DNA of 64,000 bases from Sphingomonas_D zeicaulis. Its GTDB lineage: Bacteria > Pseudomonadota > Alphaproteobacteria > Sphingomonadales > Sphingomonadaceae. The translations under genes were made by a program, and so were the position numbers. Location: the NCBI RefSeq assembly GCF_050433225.1, contig NZ_JBNPXQ010000011.1, forward strand, positions 62,001 to 126,000. The letters are read 5' to 3'. Shown here piece by piece: positions 18,088-27,548 of the stretch; positions within the stretch are counted from its first letter, which is position 1, and each line of letters begins with the position of its first letter. The notes below the pieces were generated by a model, which ran no database searches, was not told where the DNA came from, and worked only from the letters and a program-made list of their open reading frames with translations.

Positions 18088-19649
18088 GCGGCGGCTTTAT
18101 CGATCGCCGTTCTCTGCTGGCCGCTGGCGCGGCGGGCGGTCTGTTGATGCTGCCGGGCTGCGGCGGCGGGAGCGGATCGGGCGACGGCCCCGGCAAGCAG
18201 CCGCGCCGCGGCGGGCGGCTGCGGCTGGGCATCATCGACGGCGAACGCTCGGGGAATCTCGACGCGCACAAGCCGGTGGGGCTGGGCAGCACGATCCGCG
18301 GCTTCGCGCTCTACAGCAAGCTGTGGGAATGGTCGTCGCAGATGACCCCCGAACTCGCGCTTGCGGAGGAATCCGAGGTCACGCCCGACGCACGTGCCTG
18401 GACGGTGCGGCTGCAGAAGGGGCTGGAATTCCACAACGGCAAGACGATCACGGCGGACGATGTGATCTTCTCGATCCGGCGACTGACCGATCCCGCCCTG
18501 GCGTCCCCCTATGGCTCGCTGGTCAACCAGATCGATCGCGACGGGCTGGTGAAGCTTGACGATCGGACCGTGCGGATCCCGGTTCGCGACGGCCAGGGCT
18601 TCATCGCGCTGCCCGATACCTGGACCAATTTCGGCGGGATCGTGCCGCCGGACTATCATCCCGTGACCAACCCGGTCGGCGCCGGCCCCTACAAGCTGCG
18701 CTCGCCCAAGGATTTCGTGCCGGGCCAGCGCGCGCTGTTCACCCGGTTCGAGAATTATTTCAAACCCGGCCAGCCCTATGCGGACGAACTCGAGATCGTC
18801 GAGTTCAAGGATCATACCACCCGGATCGCGGCCTTGCTCGCCGGGCAGATCGACATGGCCAACGCGCTGTCGCCCGAGCATATCGGGCTTCTGGAACGGG
18901 ATGCGCGGGCGCGCGTGCTCGTTTCGAAGACCAACGGCTGGCAGTCCTTCGATATGAACCTGGAGGCGGAGCCGTTCCGCGATCCGCGCATACGGGAGGC
19001 GTTCCGCCTGATCGCCGACCGCGAGGATCTGGTGAAGCGGGCGCTGCAGGGGCAGGGGCGGATCGCCAACGATCTTTACTCACCGCACGATCCCACCTTC
19101 GACCATGCCATCCCGCAGCGCACGCACGACCCCGATCGCGCGCGATCGCTGCTGAAGGCGGCGGGGCATGACGGGCTGAAGGTGGAACTCGTCGCCAGCC
19201 CGGCCTCGATCAGCGCCGCGCTGGTCTATGCCGAGCAGGCGAAGCGCGCCGGCGTGGAGGTGGCGGTGAAGCGCGTCGACAACGCCACCTTCATCGGCCC
19301 GCAGCGGCTGAAATGGGGGTTCAGCGGCGGCGGCGCGATGGGCGGCGGCATGCTCGGCCTGTCATGGCTGCCCACCGGGCTGCACACCGACGCGCCGACC
19401 TCCGCAGCCAACAAGACCCATTTCCGCGATCCGGAATTCGGCCGGCTCTTCTCGGCGGCCTTGGCCGAGCCCGACACGGCCAAGCGGACGACGCTGGTTC
19501 ATGCCGCGCAGCGCATCCAGCACGAAAGCGGTGGCATGATCATCTGGGGCTTCTTCAACACGCTCGACGGCATCGCCGCGCGCGTCGGCGGCGTGCAGGC
19601 GGAGGAATCGCATTTTCCGACCTGGCGGTTCGACAAGATCTGGGTGTGA
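18084..19649 (+). CDS. OppA/DppA-type solute-binding lipoprotein
   Basis: Family 5 extracytoplasmic binding protein of 521 residues. N-terminus: twin-arginine-like DRRSLLAAGAAGG followed by lipobox LPGC, so a membrane-anchored lipoprotein, possibly Tat exported. The SBP_bac_5 body has WTVRLQKGLEFHNGKTITAD, VGAGPYKL and the C-terminal ESGGMIIWGFFNT. No permease lies nearby; the closest co-regulated permease/ATPase set is at 36792-40572, which has no binding protein. A paralogue is at 50761. The ATG overlaps the monooxygenase stop by four bases, tying capture of the substrate to its oxidation. Confidence 0.9.
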   Translation: MSGGFIDRRSLLAAGAAGGLLMLPGCGGGSGSGDGPGKQPRRGGRLRLGIIDGERSGNLDAHKPVGLGSTIRGFALYSKLWEWSSQMTPELALAEESEVTPDARAWTVRLQKGLEFHNGKTITADDVIFSIRRLTDPALASPYGSLVNQIDRDGLVKLDDRTVRIPVRDGQGFIALPDTWTNFGGIVPPDYHPVTNPVGAGPYKLRSPKDFVPGQRALFTRFENYFKPGQPYADELEIVEFKDHTTRIAALLAGQIDMANALSPEHIGLLERDARARVLVSKTNGWQSFDMNLEAEPFRDPRIREAFRLIADREDLVKRALQGQGRIANDLYSPHDPTFDHAIPQRTHDPDRARSLLKAAGHDGLKVELVASPASISAALVYAEQAKRAGVEVAVKRVDNATFIGPQRLKWGFSGGGAMGGGMLGLSWLPTGLHTDAPTSAANKTHFRDPEFGRLFSAALAEPDTAKRTTLVHAAQRIQHESGGMIIWGFFNTLDGIAARVGGVQAEESHFPTWRFDKIWV

Positions 19650-19660
19650 GGGCGATGCGG

Positions 19661-21292
19661 ATGAAGAAGATGCGGCAGTGGACGATCCTGGTACTGGCAT
19701 GCGGGGCTGCGACGGGCGCGGCAGCGCAATCGACGTCGACCTTGCCGGCCCGCGCCGAGGCGGGACGGCCCACCACCATCCCCGCGCTGGATCGCAAGCC
19801 GGGCGACGGCGAAGGTCCGTTCGGGCGGCTGGCGATCCGCGGCGTCACCTTTATCGACGGCACCGGTGCGCCGCCGCGCGGGCCGGTGGACATCCTGATC
19901 GAAGGCAATCGCATCGTCGACATCGTGCCGGCTGGCGCGGGGGGCACGGGCGGGTTCGATCATGAGATCGATGCCACGGGGCAGTTCGTGCTCCCCGGCT
20001 TCATTGATGCTCATGCCCATGGCGGCGGCACCGAAAAGGTGCCGGACCTCGGCTATGTCTACAAGCTGTGGCTGGCGCATGGCGTGACGACGGTACGAAC
20101 CGTCCCGCTCACGGGCAATGCGATCGCCGTTTCCGAAAAGCAGCGCAGCGCGGCCAACCGGATCGCGGCGCCGCGGATCTTCAACTATCAGGTGATCGGC
20201 AGCGGCTGGGATGGCGGCCGCGTCGACACGCCGGAAGGCGCGCGCGCCTGGGTGCGCTGGGCGGCGAGGAACGGCATCGACGGCATCAAATTCTTCAACC
20301 GCGGCGGCGAGACGCCAGCGGGGGACACGGCCGCGATCGACGAGGCGCGCAAGCTCGGCCTCGGCACGGTGGCACATCTCTCGCAGCCCAATGTCGCTGA
20401 ATTCGATGCCGACGCTGCCGGAGCTGCGGGGCTGGGCACGATCACGCATTTTTACGGCCATTTCGAATCCCTGCTAGCCGACCGGACCATCCAGCCGTTC
20501 CCGGCCGACTATAATTATGAGGATGAGCAGCAGCGCTTCGCCGAGGTCGCCAATCTGCGCCTGCACACGGTGCAGCCCGGCGCGCCCGAATGGCAGGCCT
20601 ATCTGGAACGGCAGAAGGCGCGCGGCGTCACCTTCGACCCGACGCTGAACATCTATTCCGCCTCGCGTGACGTGATGCGTGCCCGTACCGCCGAATGGCA
20701 CCGCCTCTATACCGCGCCGACCCTGTGGAAATTCTTCCAGTCGAGCCGCAGCAACCATGGTTCCTATTTCTTCGACTGGACCACCGAGAATGAAGTGGCG
20801 TGGAAGAATTTCTACCGGCTGTACGGCCGCCTGATCGACGACTATCGCCGCATCGGCGGCCGCGTGACGGTGGGCACCGACGCCGGCTTCATCTACAAAC
20901 TCTTCGGCTTCTCCTACATCGAGGAACTTGAATTCCTGCGCGAGGTCGGCTTCGCGCCGCTGGAGGTGATCCGCGCAGCGACGCGCGACGGTGCCGCCAC
21001 GCTGTGGGAGCCGGGCGGACAGCCGGCACCGGTCGGCATCGTCCGCCGCGGCATGCTGGCCGACCTGATCATCACCCCAGAAAATCCGCTGGCCAACCTC
21101 AAGACGCTGTACGGCACCGGCCACATCCGCCTCGATACCGCAACCGACAAGCCGGTGCGGGTGGGCGGCATCCGTTACACGATCAAGGACGGCATCATCT
21201 ACGATGCCAGGGCGCTGCTGCGTGACGTGGCCGATCAGGTCGCCGCCGAGAAGCGCCGGCTGGGGCAGGGGGACGAACTGCCGACGCCCTGA
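19661..21292 (+). CDS. Secreted metal-dependent amidohydrolase
   Basis: Amidohydrolase-superfamily protein of about 543 residues with a signal peptide (LVLACGAATGAAAQ). Metal-binding elements visible: DAHAHGG after the first beta strand, a Lys in GIKFFNRGG that may be the carbamylated bridge, VAHLSQP, THFYGH and the late Asp in VGTDAGF. It probably hydrolyses an amide or cyclic amide in the periplasm before transport. ATG 19661 sits 8 nt after GAGGG; ATG 19655 in frame is also possible. It follows the lipoprotein gene by 11 bases and is the last gene of the sigma-54 unit that starts at 12951. Confidence 0.85.
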   Translation: MKKMRQWTILVLACGAATGAAAQSTSTLPARAEAGRPTTIPALDRKPGDGEGPFGRLAIRGVTFIDGTGAPPRGPVDILIEGNRIVDIVPAGAGGTGGFDHEIDATGQFVLPGFIDAHAHGGGTEKVPDLGYVYKLWLAHGVTTVRTVPLTGNAIAVSEKQRSAANRIAAPRIFNYQVIGSGWDGGRVDTPEGARAWVRWAARNGIDGIKFFNRGGETPAGDTAAIDEARKLGLGTVAHLSQPNVAEFDADAAGAAGLGTITHFYGHFESLLADRTIQPFPADYNYEDEQQRFAEVANLRLHTVQPGAPEWQAYLERQKARGVTFDPTLNIYSASRDVMRARTAEWHRLYTAPTLWKFFQSSRSNHGSYFFDWTTENEVAWKNFYRLYGRLIDDYRRIGGRVTVGTDAGFIYKLFGFSYIEELEFLREVGFAPLEVIRAATRDGAATLWEPGGQPAPVGIVRRGMLADLIITPENPLANLKTLYGTGHIRLDTATDKPVRVGGIRYTIKDGIIYDARALLRDVADQVAAEKRRLGQGDELPTP

Positions 21293-21400
21293 AGCGGCGG
21301 CGTTGATATTTCACCAGACATCGTCGGCACTTGCGCAAATCGGTTATCGTTCGACACCCGACAACAGCGCGAAGAGCGGATTTTCGGGACCTGCCGATGT

Positions 21401-21416
21401 TGGCATGACTGTTGCT
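21401..21416 (+). promoter_or_regulatory. Sigma-54 (-24/-12) promoter for the 21455 operon
   Basis: TGGCATGACTGTTGCT: GG and GC separated by ten bases with a consensus TTGCT -12 half. It lies 39 bp upstream of the TonB receptor start, in the 162-bp gap after the amidohydrolase. Confidence 0.78.
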
Positions 21417-21454
21417 GAAGTTCCCCCGTCACAATCAAAATATGCGGGGAACAG

Positions 21455-23764
21455 ATGACGAATGAATTCGCAGGCGCAGCCACTGGGCAGCGTACTCTTT
21501 TCCGGCTCGCCGCCGGCGCATCGCTGCTGATGCTCGCGACTGCCGCCCATGCCGAGGCCGCGCCTGATGCGGCGCCCGAACCGGCACCGGATGCGGCTGC
21601 GGGCGCCGACGACGCGATCGTCGTCACCGCGCTGAAGCGCGAGGTGCGGCTGCAGGATGCGCCGGCCAGCATCACCGCGATCGGCGATGCCACGTTGCGC
21701 GCGGCGAACATCGATGCGCTCAACGACCTGACGCGTGCCGTGCCCAGCCTGACGATCACCGATCAGGGCCCCGGCCAGCGCCGCATCACCCTGCGCGGCA
21801 TCCGCAGCGCGGGCGATGCGCAGGTGGGGATCTATTATGACGATACGCCGGTTGCCGGCCCGCCGGGCACAACCAGCGATCCGGGCGGCAGCCAGTCCGA
21901 CTTCAAGCTGTTCGATGCCGAGCGGATCGAGGTGCTGCGCGGGCCGCAGGGCACGCTCTACGGCGCCGGATCGGTCGGCGGCACGATCCGCATCGTCAAC
22001 CGCAAGCCGACCTTCGATTTCGAGGGCAAGGCGGACCTGATCGGCACCACCACCAAGGATGGCGGCGAGGGCTATCAGATCAACGTCGCGCTCAACGTGC
22101 CGATCGTGAACGATGTGCTTGCCGCCCGCGCGGTCTATTTCCGCCGCGACGTCGATGGCTGGGTCGACAATCCCGGCCTCGGTCTCAAAGGCATCAATTC
22201 CGAGAAGACCGATGGCGGGCGCCTGCTGGTGCGCTTCATCCCGACCGACTGGCTGACGATCGATGGCGCCGTCCACCTGCAATATACCGAAGGCGGCGCC
22301 AGCACCTGGTCGCCCGGCGCTGGCAAATATAACGCGGTCAACCTGTCGCAGGTGCCCTATGAGGACAAGCAGCGGATCTATAGCTTGACCGGCAATGCCG
22401 ATCTCGGCTTCGCCAGCCTGGTGTTCAACGCCGCCTATCAGGACCGGGACACGCTGGTCACACGTGATCCGAGCTATCTGTTCCGCAGCTTCAAGGGCTC
22501 GGCCGCGAACTGCCGCACCCGTTTCAGCGCCGCGGTCTGCGCGACGCCGGCGGGGATCACCGCGTTCAACGCCTATGTCGATAGTTTGACGCCGGTCATC
22601 TATTACCAGCCGCAATCGGTGAAGAGCTGGACGAGCGAGGCGCGCCTGCAATCCTCCGGCACTGGCCCGCTGCAATGGGCGATTGGCCTGTTCTACGAGG
22701 ATCGCGATGCCGAGGTTCTCTCCGAGGCGCGGCGTACCGCGGCAGGCGATGGCAGCCAGATCGATGGCGCCGCGCCGCTGCTCCAGCGCAATGTCGTCGA
22801 CCATCTCGTCCAGAAGGCGGTGTTCGGCGAGGCGACCTACGAACTGGTCGAAGGGCTGAAGATCACCGGCGGCTTCCGCTATTATGATTACAAGAAGGTG
22901 GTCGGCGGAGACACCGTGATCGGCCTCGACATCCTGCGCACCAGCCCGACGCCGTTCGCCACCTATCGCGCCGACCGCAATGGGTGGCTGTACAAGGCGA
23001 ACATCAGCTACGCGCCGACCCGCAACCTGCTGCTGTACGCGCAGGTCGCCAATGGCTTCCGCCCCGGCGGCGTCAACCAGGTGCTGGGGCTTGCCCAGGC
23101 GCTGGCCTACGCGCCGGACAAGCTCGTCACCTACGAAGGCGGCATCAAGGCGACGTTGCTCGACGGCGCGCTGACCGCCAACCTGTCTGGCTATTTCACC
23201 GACTGGTCGGACATGCAGGTGAGCATCAACAGCGGCACCTTCGTCTATCTCGGCAACGCCGGTGCCGCCGAGATCAAGGGCGGCGAGTTCGAACTGGCGC
23301 TGCGGCCGATCGAGGGCCTGCAGTTCAGCGGCAACATCGCTGTGACCGACGCCAAGCTGACCGAGGACCAGGTGCCTGACGGTATCAATCCGGCGCCCAA
23401 CACCGCGCGCGCGGGCGACAAGATCCCCTTCATCGCGGACGCGACCTTCGGCGTTTCCGCCCAATATGAATGGTCGCTCGGCGGTGACCTGCAGGCACTG
23501 GTGCGCGCCGACGCCAATCATGTCGGCAAGTCCCGCGCCGATTTCCGGCCGACCGCGATCGGCTACCGGCGGCTCGGCGACTATACGTTCGCCAACGCCC
23601 GTGTCGGCGTGCGCACCGAGACCTGGGGCGCCTATCTGTTCGTCAACAACATCTTCAACAAGGTCGCGCGCGTCGCGGCGGGCAATGTGCTGGGCGGATC
23701 GATCGAGACGGTGACGACGGCGCCGCCGCGCACGATCGGCATGAACCTCACCACCAGCTTCTGA
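21455..23764 (+). CDS. TonB-dependent outer-membrane receptor
   Basis: Receptor of 769 residues: signal peptide (LLMLATAAHAEA), acidic Ala/Pro linker, TonB box DAIVVTAL, plug (about 50-165; ITLRGIRSAGD, RIEVLRGPQGTLYGAGSVGG) and barrel ending in NLTTSF. It is of the sphingomonad FecA-like/CirA-like type. GGGAACAG precedes the ATG. It heads an operon with an M20 amidase and desulfinase-like paralogue C, downstream of a clear sigma-54 promoter. Inferred job: uptake of a sulfur-containing compound that is processed by these two enzymes. Confidence 0.92.
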   Translation: MTNEFAGAATGQRTLFRLAAGASLLMLATAAHAEAAPDAAPEPAPDAAAGADDAIVVTALKREVRLQDAPASITAIGDATLRAANIDALNDLTRAVPSLTITDQGPGQRRITLRGIRSAGDAQVGIYYDDTPVAGPPGTTSDPGGSQSDFKLFDAERIEVLRGPQGTLYGAGSVGGTIRIVNRKPTFDFEGKADLIGTTTKDGGEGYQINVALNVPIVNDVLAARAVYFRRDVDGWVDNPGLGLKGINSEKTDGGRLLVRFIPTDWLTIDGAVHLQYTEGGASTWSPGAGKYNAVNLSQVPYEDKQRIYSLTGNADLGFASLVFNAAYQDRDTLVTRDPSYLFRSFKGSAANCRTRFSAAVCATPAGITAFNAYVDSLTPVIYYQPQSVKSWTSEARLQSSGTGPLQWAIGLFYEDRDAEVLSEARRTAAGDGSQIDGAAPLLQRNVVDHLVQKAVFGEATYELVEGLKITGGFRYYDYKKVVGGDTVIGLDILRTSPTPFATYRADRNGWLYKANISYAPTRNLLLYAQVANGFRPGGVNQVLGLAQALAYAPDKLVTYEGGIKATLLDGALTANLSGYFTDWSDMQVSINSGTFVYLGNAGAAEIKGGEFELALRPIEGLQFSGNIAVTDAKLTEDQVPDGINPAPNTARAGDKIPFIADATFGVSAQYEWSLGGDLQALVRADANHVGKSRADFRPTAIGYRRLGDYTFANARVGVRTETWGAYLFVNNIFNKVARVAAGNVLGGSIETVTTAPPRTIGMNLTTSF

Positions 23765-23784
23765 TCATCCGGAAAGGTTCGCAC

Positions 23785-25230
23785 ATGAACAGGATCCATC
23801 TTGCCGCCGCGGCAACGATCGTCGCGGGCTGGAATGCGCCCGCCCTCGCCGGGCCACTCTCCGATGCGGAGAGCGGCGCGATCATCCAGTCGGTCGACAG
23901 GCTGACGCCGTCGCTCGCCTCGACCGCGCAGGACGTCTGGCGCCTCGCCGAAGTCGGCTTCAAGGAGAATAAGAGCTCCGCGCTGCTGCAGAAGCAGTTG
24001 AAGGACGCGGGGTTCAGGATCGAAACCGGCATCTCCGGCATTCCAACCGCGTTCGTCGCCACCGCTGGCTCGGGCGGCCCGGTTCTCGCGCTCCTTGCGG
24101 AATATGATGCGCTTCCCGGCCTGTCGCAGGACAAGGCGGGGGAGCGCAAGTCGCTGGGCGGCATCGCCGGCCATGCCTGCGGTCACAACCTGCTGGGCGC
24201 CGCCTCCGTCACTGCCGCGATCGCGCTCAAGCAATGGCTGGAGCGGACCGGCACCAAGGGCACGATCCGGCTTTATGGCAGCCCGGCCGAAGAAGGCGGC
24301 TTCGCCAAGGTCTATTTCGTGCGCGATGGGCTGTTCAAGGATGTCGATGCAGCGCTGACCTGGCATCCGAGCGGCGCCAACAGCGCGTCCCAGGGCACGA
24401 TGCTGTCGATGCTGACCGCCAAGTTCCGCTTCGATGGTGTCGCCTCGCACGCCGCGGCGGCGCCCGATCGCGGCCGGTCCGCCCTGGATGCGGTCGAGAT
24501 CCACAATGTCGCGGTCAACTATCTGCGCGAGCATGTCCCGCAGGAAACCCGGATCCATTACACGATCACCAATGGCGGTGATCAGCCCAACATCGTGCCG
24601 GCGCATGCCGAAAGCTTCTACTATATCCGGCACTATGATCCCGCGGTGGTGCAGGACGTGTGGGACCGGGTGCAGAAGGCGGCGGAAGGCGCTGCACTGG
24701 CAACGGGCACGAAGGTGACGGTCGAGGTGATCGGCGGCAGCTATGCGCATCTGCCCAACGATGCGCTGGGCAAGATCGTCTATGCCAATCTCGAAAAGGT
24801 GGGTGGCTACACCTACACGCCGGAGGAAGCGGCCTATGCCCGACAGATCTCGGCAAGCCTGAACGCGAAGACGGCGCCCGATCCGAGCCGGGTCGAGCCC
24901 TATCAGTTCGGCCGCAAGAGTTCGGCGTCGTCAGACGTCGGCGACATCACTTGGGTGGTGCCGACCAGCGGGCTGGGAGCCGCCACCTGGGTTCCCGGCA
25001 CCGCGCCGCACAGTTGGCAGGCCGCCTCGGCCAGTGGGACGACGATCGGCGTGAAGGGCGCGGTGGTCGCCGCCAAGACGCTGGCGCTCACCGGCGCACA
25101 ACTTTTCCAGAGCCCGGACGCGCTGGCGGCTGCCAGGGCCGAGTTCCAGAAAAGCCGCGGGGCCGACTTCGTCTACAAGCCGCTGCTCGGCGATCGTGCG
25201 CCGGCTCTGGACTATACCGACAAGCCCTGA
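23785..25230 (+). CDS. M20 family metallo-amidohydrolase (AbgB-like), secreted
   Basis: Zinc-dependent amidohydrolase of 481 residues with an N-terminal signal peptide (AAATIVAGWNAPALA). The M20 features are visible: ALLAEYDALPGL, GHACGHNLLG with the metal ligands, GSPAEEGG with the catalytic and ligand Glu pair, and SHAAAAPDRGRSALDA in the dimerisation lid. The best fit is the AbgB branch (p-aminobenzoyl-glutamate hydrolase subunit B), which cleaves N-acyl or peptide-like amides. It starts 20 bp after the receptor stop and is followed 38 bp later by a desulfinase-like gene. A periplasmic step freeing an amide-linked sulfur compound is an inference. Confidence 0.88.
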   Translation: MNRIHLAAAATIVAGWNAPALAGPLSDAESGAIIQSVDRLTPSLASTAQDVWRLAEVGFKENKSSALLQKQLKDAGFRIETGISGIPTAFVATAGSGGPVLALLAEYDALPGLSQDKAGERKSLGGIAGHACGHNLLGAASVTAAIALKQWLERTGTKGTIRLYGSPAEEGGFAKVYFVRDGLFKDVDAALTWHPSGANSASQGTMLSMLTAKFRFDGVASHAAAAPDRGRSALDAVEIHNVAVNYLREHVPQETRIHYTITNGGDQPNIVPAHAESFYYIRHYDPAVVQDVWDRVQKAAEGAALATGTKVTVEVIGGSYAHLPNDALGKIVYANLEKVGGYTYTPEEAAYARQISASLNAKTAPDPSRVEPYQFGRKSSASSDVGDITWVVPTSGLGAATWVPGTAPHSWQAASASGTTIGVKGAVVAAKTLALTGAQLFQSPDALAAARAEFQKSRGADFVYKPLLGDRAPALDYTDKP

Positions 25231-25268
25231 CACCTTTCTCCGTACGCGCGTAACCGAAGGACTTGCCC

Positions 25269-26312
25269 ATGACTGCAGCGATCGCTGGCGGCGCCAACCG
25301 TCCGGAAAGGATCTGGATCACCCGCTGTCCGGTGCCGGCGGCGTCGAGCGTCGCCTTTGCGCTCGGCTGGCTAAGCGAGGACTTCGCACGTGACGGCATC
25401 GACGTCGCGTGGACGCGCGAGGATAGGCTGCGGCTGGTGCGCGCGTCGGATGGCGGCGCGCCGGCGGCGGTGTTTCGCGAGGGCGGCAATATCCAGGCGC
25501 TGGCGGCGCGCGCGCAGGGCGCTGATACGCGGGCGATCGGCCTGACCTGGATCGACGAGGGGCAGGCGATCATCGTCGCCCCGCGGAGCCGCCCCTTCGA
25601 ACCCCGTGACCTGAAGGGCCTGCGCGTGGCGCTGCCGGGTTTCGCGCTGACGCGCGGCGAAAGCAATGTGCGGGGCATGTCGCTGCACGGCATCAAGAAT
25701 GCGCTGGCGCTGGCGGGGCTGGACTTCAACGACATCCGCATCGTCGACGTACCGGCGCCGCGCATCGATTTCGAGGCGGTCGACGGCATGCAGCGGATGT
25801 GGGCGGGCCTGCAATGGCTTGCGGAGGGCCGCGTCGATGCGGTCTACGTCAAGGGCGCCGCCGCCGCCGAGGCCGCGGCACGGCTGGGGCTTGAGGTCGG
25901 TATCGACCTGGATGCCTATCCGAGCCGCTTCGCACGGATCAACAATGGCACGCCGCGTCCGATCATCGTCGATGCCGCGATGATCGACAACCATTTCGAC
26001 CTGGTCGTGCGCTTCCTCTACCAGACGCTGCGTGCCGCCGACTGGGCGGCGACGCATCTCGCCGAACTGACGCCGATCCTCGCGCGCGAGACACTGGCGA
26101 GCCCCACCGCCGTCTCTGCCGCTTACCGCAACGGTTTTCACCGCAACCTGCATCCGGACACATCGGACCAGCGTATCGATCTGCTGCGCATCCAGGAACA
26201 GTTCCTGCGCCTGCACGGCTTTCTCGAAGCCGCGGTGGATATCGACGCGTGGATCGATCCGCGACCGCTGGCGGCGGCGCTGGCGCTGCGCGCCGCCCGC
26301 CGCGCGGCATGA
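25269..26312 (+). CDS. DszB-like / SsuA-like protein, paralogue C (His replaced)
   Basis: Cytoplasmic protein of 347 residues in the same family as 7941, 10260 and 40622; no signal peptide. Cys20 (TRCPVP) and the FREGGN Arg-Gly-Gly are kept. The residue ten before that Arg, His in DszB and in the other paralogues, is Ser here, in a segment (RASDGGAPAAVF) unlike the others. Catalysis may therefore be altered or lost, or the substrate may differ. Later segments (GLTWIDEGQAIIV, GRVDAVYVKGAAA, INNGTPRPI, LLRIQEQFLRLHGFL) are fully conserved. GAAGGA precedes the ATG. It is the last gene of the 21455 operon and lies just upstream of the sigma-54 activator. Confidence 0.72.
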   Translation: MTAAIAGGANRPERIWITRCPVPAASSVAFALGWLSEDFARDGIDVAWTREDRLRLVRASDGGAPAAVFREGGNIQALAARAQGADTRAIGLTWIDEGQAIIVAPRSRPFEPRDLKGLRVALPGFALTRGESNVRGMSLHGIKNALALAGLDFNDIRIVDVPAPRIDFEAVDGMQRMWAGLQWLAEGRVDAVYVKGAAAAEAAARLGLEVGIDLDAYPSRFARINNGTPRPIIVDAAMIDNHFDLVVRFLYQTLRAADWAATHLAELTPILARETLASPTAVSAAYRNGFHRNLHPDTSDQRIDLLRIQEQFLRLHGFLEAAVDIDAWIDPRPLAAALALRAARRAA

Positions 26313-26357
26313 ATAAATGATCCAGAACAATCCAGCTTTTGACCCGTGAAGATTTTC

Positions 26358-26374
26358 CTATCAGTTGACTAGAG
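26358..26374. promoter_or_regulatory. Shared CTA-N9-TAGAG operator-like element (copy 1)
   Basis: Inverted-repeat element whose reverse strand reads CTCTAGTCAACTGATAGG. Nearly the same sequence occurs at 30123 and 33956, each ending 37-43 bp before a start codon (here 43 bp before the activator gene at 26418). The plus strand also contains TTGACT, a possible -35. Confidence 0.55.
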
Positions 26375-26417
26375 AATTTTCTGTTAGGCATCGCCTTCTA
26401 CAGAGGGAGGCGAAAGG

Positions 26418-27530
26418 ATGGCTTCGGCGCCGACCAATACGCCCGACAGGGACCCGAAAACGGTGGGCAACTTATCCGCATGGGAGCGCGCGCCGGGGGT
26501 CTTGTCGCTCGATGGCGAGAATGCCAACACGCTGGCGATCAGGGCCCGTGCGTTCGTCTTTTCGGATCCGCGCTCGCGCGCGCTGATCCCGCTGATCGAG
26601 CGCACCGCGCCCAGTGACGCCACCATCCTGGTGACGGGGGAAACCGGCACCGGCAAGGAACTCGTGGCGCGCTATGTCCATCGTCTCAGCGGCCGGGCCA
26701 AGGCCCCGTTCATCGCCGTCAACTGCGGCGCATTCTCGGAAACATTGATCGAATCCGAACTGTTCGGTCATGAAAAGGGGGCTTTCACCGGTGCCGGCGC
26801 GACACGCGCGGGATGGTTCGAGGCGGCGAATGGCGGCACTCTGTTCCTCGATGAGATCGGCGATCTGCCGCTGTCGCTGCAGGTGAAGCTGTTGCGCGTG
26901 CTGCAGGAACGCGAAGTGGTGCGCATCGGATCGCGCACGGCGCTGCCGCTGGATATCCGCCTGATCGCCGCGACCAATGTTGATCTGTCCAAGGCGGTCG
27001 CCGCCGGCAAGTTTCGCGAGGATCTGTTCTACAGGTTGCAGGTGGTCTGCCTGCCGCTGTTGCCGCTGCGGCAGCGGCCGGCGGACATCCTGCCGCTCGC
27101 CCGCCATTTCCTCCAAATATATGGGGATCGCATCAACGCCGAACGGCTGGATCTCAGCCCGGCGGCTGAGGAAGCACTGTTCGGCTACGCGTGGCCCGGC
27201 AATATCCGCGAGCTGGAAAACGCGATCCATCGCGCGACGCTCACCAGCCTCGACGGCATCATCCAGGTGGCCGACCTCGGCCTGGCGACCGCAAAGGCCG
27301 AGAGGCCCCGCGCCGACGAGGCGGCGCTGAGCCTGGAAGACCGGCTCCGCCCCCTGATCGCGCGGCTGCTCGACGAGGATCAGCCAGACATACTGGACCG
27401 CGTGATCGGCATCACCGTTCGCGAGGCCTATCTGCGCAGCGAGGGCAATCAGATCCGTACCGCCGCATCGCTCGGCGTCACCCGCAACGTGATCCGCACG
27501 CACCTCAAGAATTTCGACCTCATTGCCTGA
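26418..27530 (+). CDS. sfnR: Sigma-54-dependent transcriptional activator, SfnR-like, lacking a sensory domain
   Basis: Enhancer-binding protein of 370 residues. It begins almost directly at the AAA+ domain (FVFSDPRSRALIPLIERTAP), with Walker A GETGTGKE (about residue 73), the sigma-54 contacting GAFTGA loop (about 120), Walker B GGTLFLDEIGDL, REDLFYRLQV and WPGNIRELEN, and ends in a Fis-type helix-turn-helix (about 335-368, RTAASLGVTRNVIRTHL). There is no receiver, PAS or GAF domain, as in SfnR of Pseudomonas, which drives dimethylsulfone genes under sulfur limitation. It lies amid five -24/-12 promoters and is their obvious candidate activator. AGGGAGG precedes the ATG. Activity is probably set by expression level, through the element at 26358. 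Confidence 0.88.
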   Translation: MASAPTNTPDRDPKTVGNLSAWERAPGVLSLDGENANTLAIRARAFVFSDPRSRALIPLIERTAPSDATILVTGETGTGKELVARYVHRLSGRAKAPFIAVNCGAFSETLIESELFGHEKGAFTGAGATRAGWFEAANGGTLFLDEIGDLPLSLQVKLLRVLQEREVVRIGSRTALPLDIRLIAATNVDLSKAVAAGKFREDLFYRLQVVCLPLLPLRQRPADILPLARHFLQIYGDRINAERLDLSPAAEEALFGYAWPGNIRELENAIHRATLTSLDGIIQVADLGLATAKAERPRADEAALSLEDRLRPLIARLLDEDQPDILDRVIGITVREAYLRSEGNQIRTAASLGVTRNVIRTHLKNFDLIA

Positions 27531-27548
27531 GCGGAAGGCCGCTCTGGC

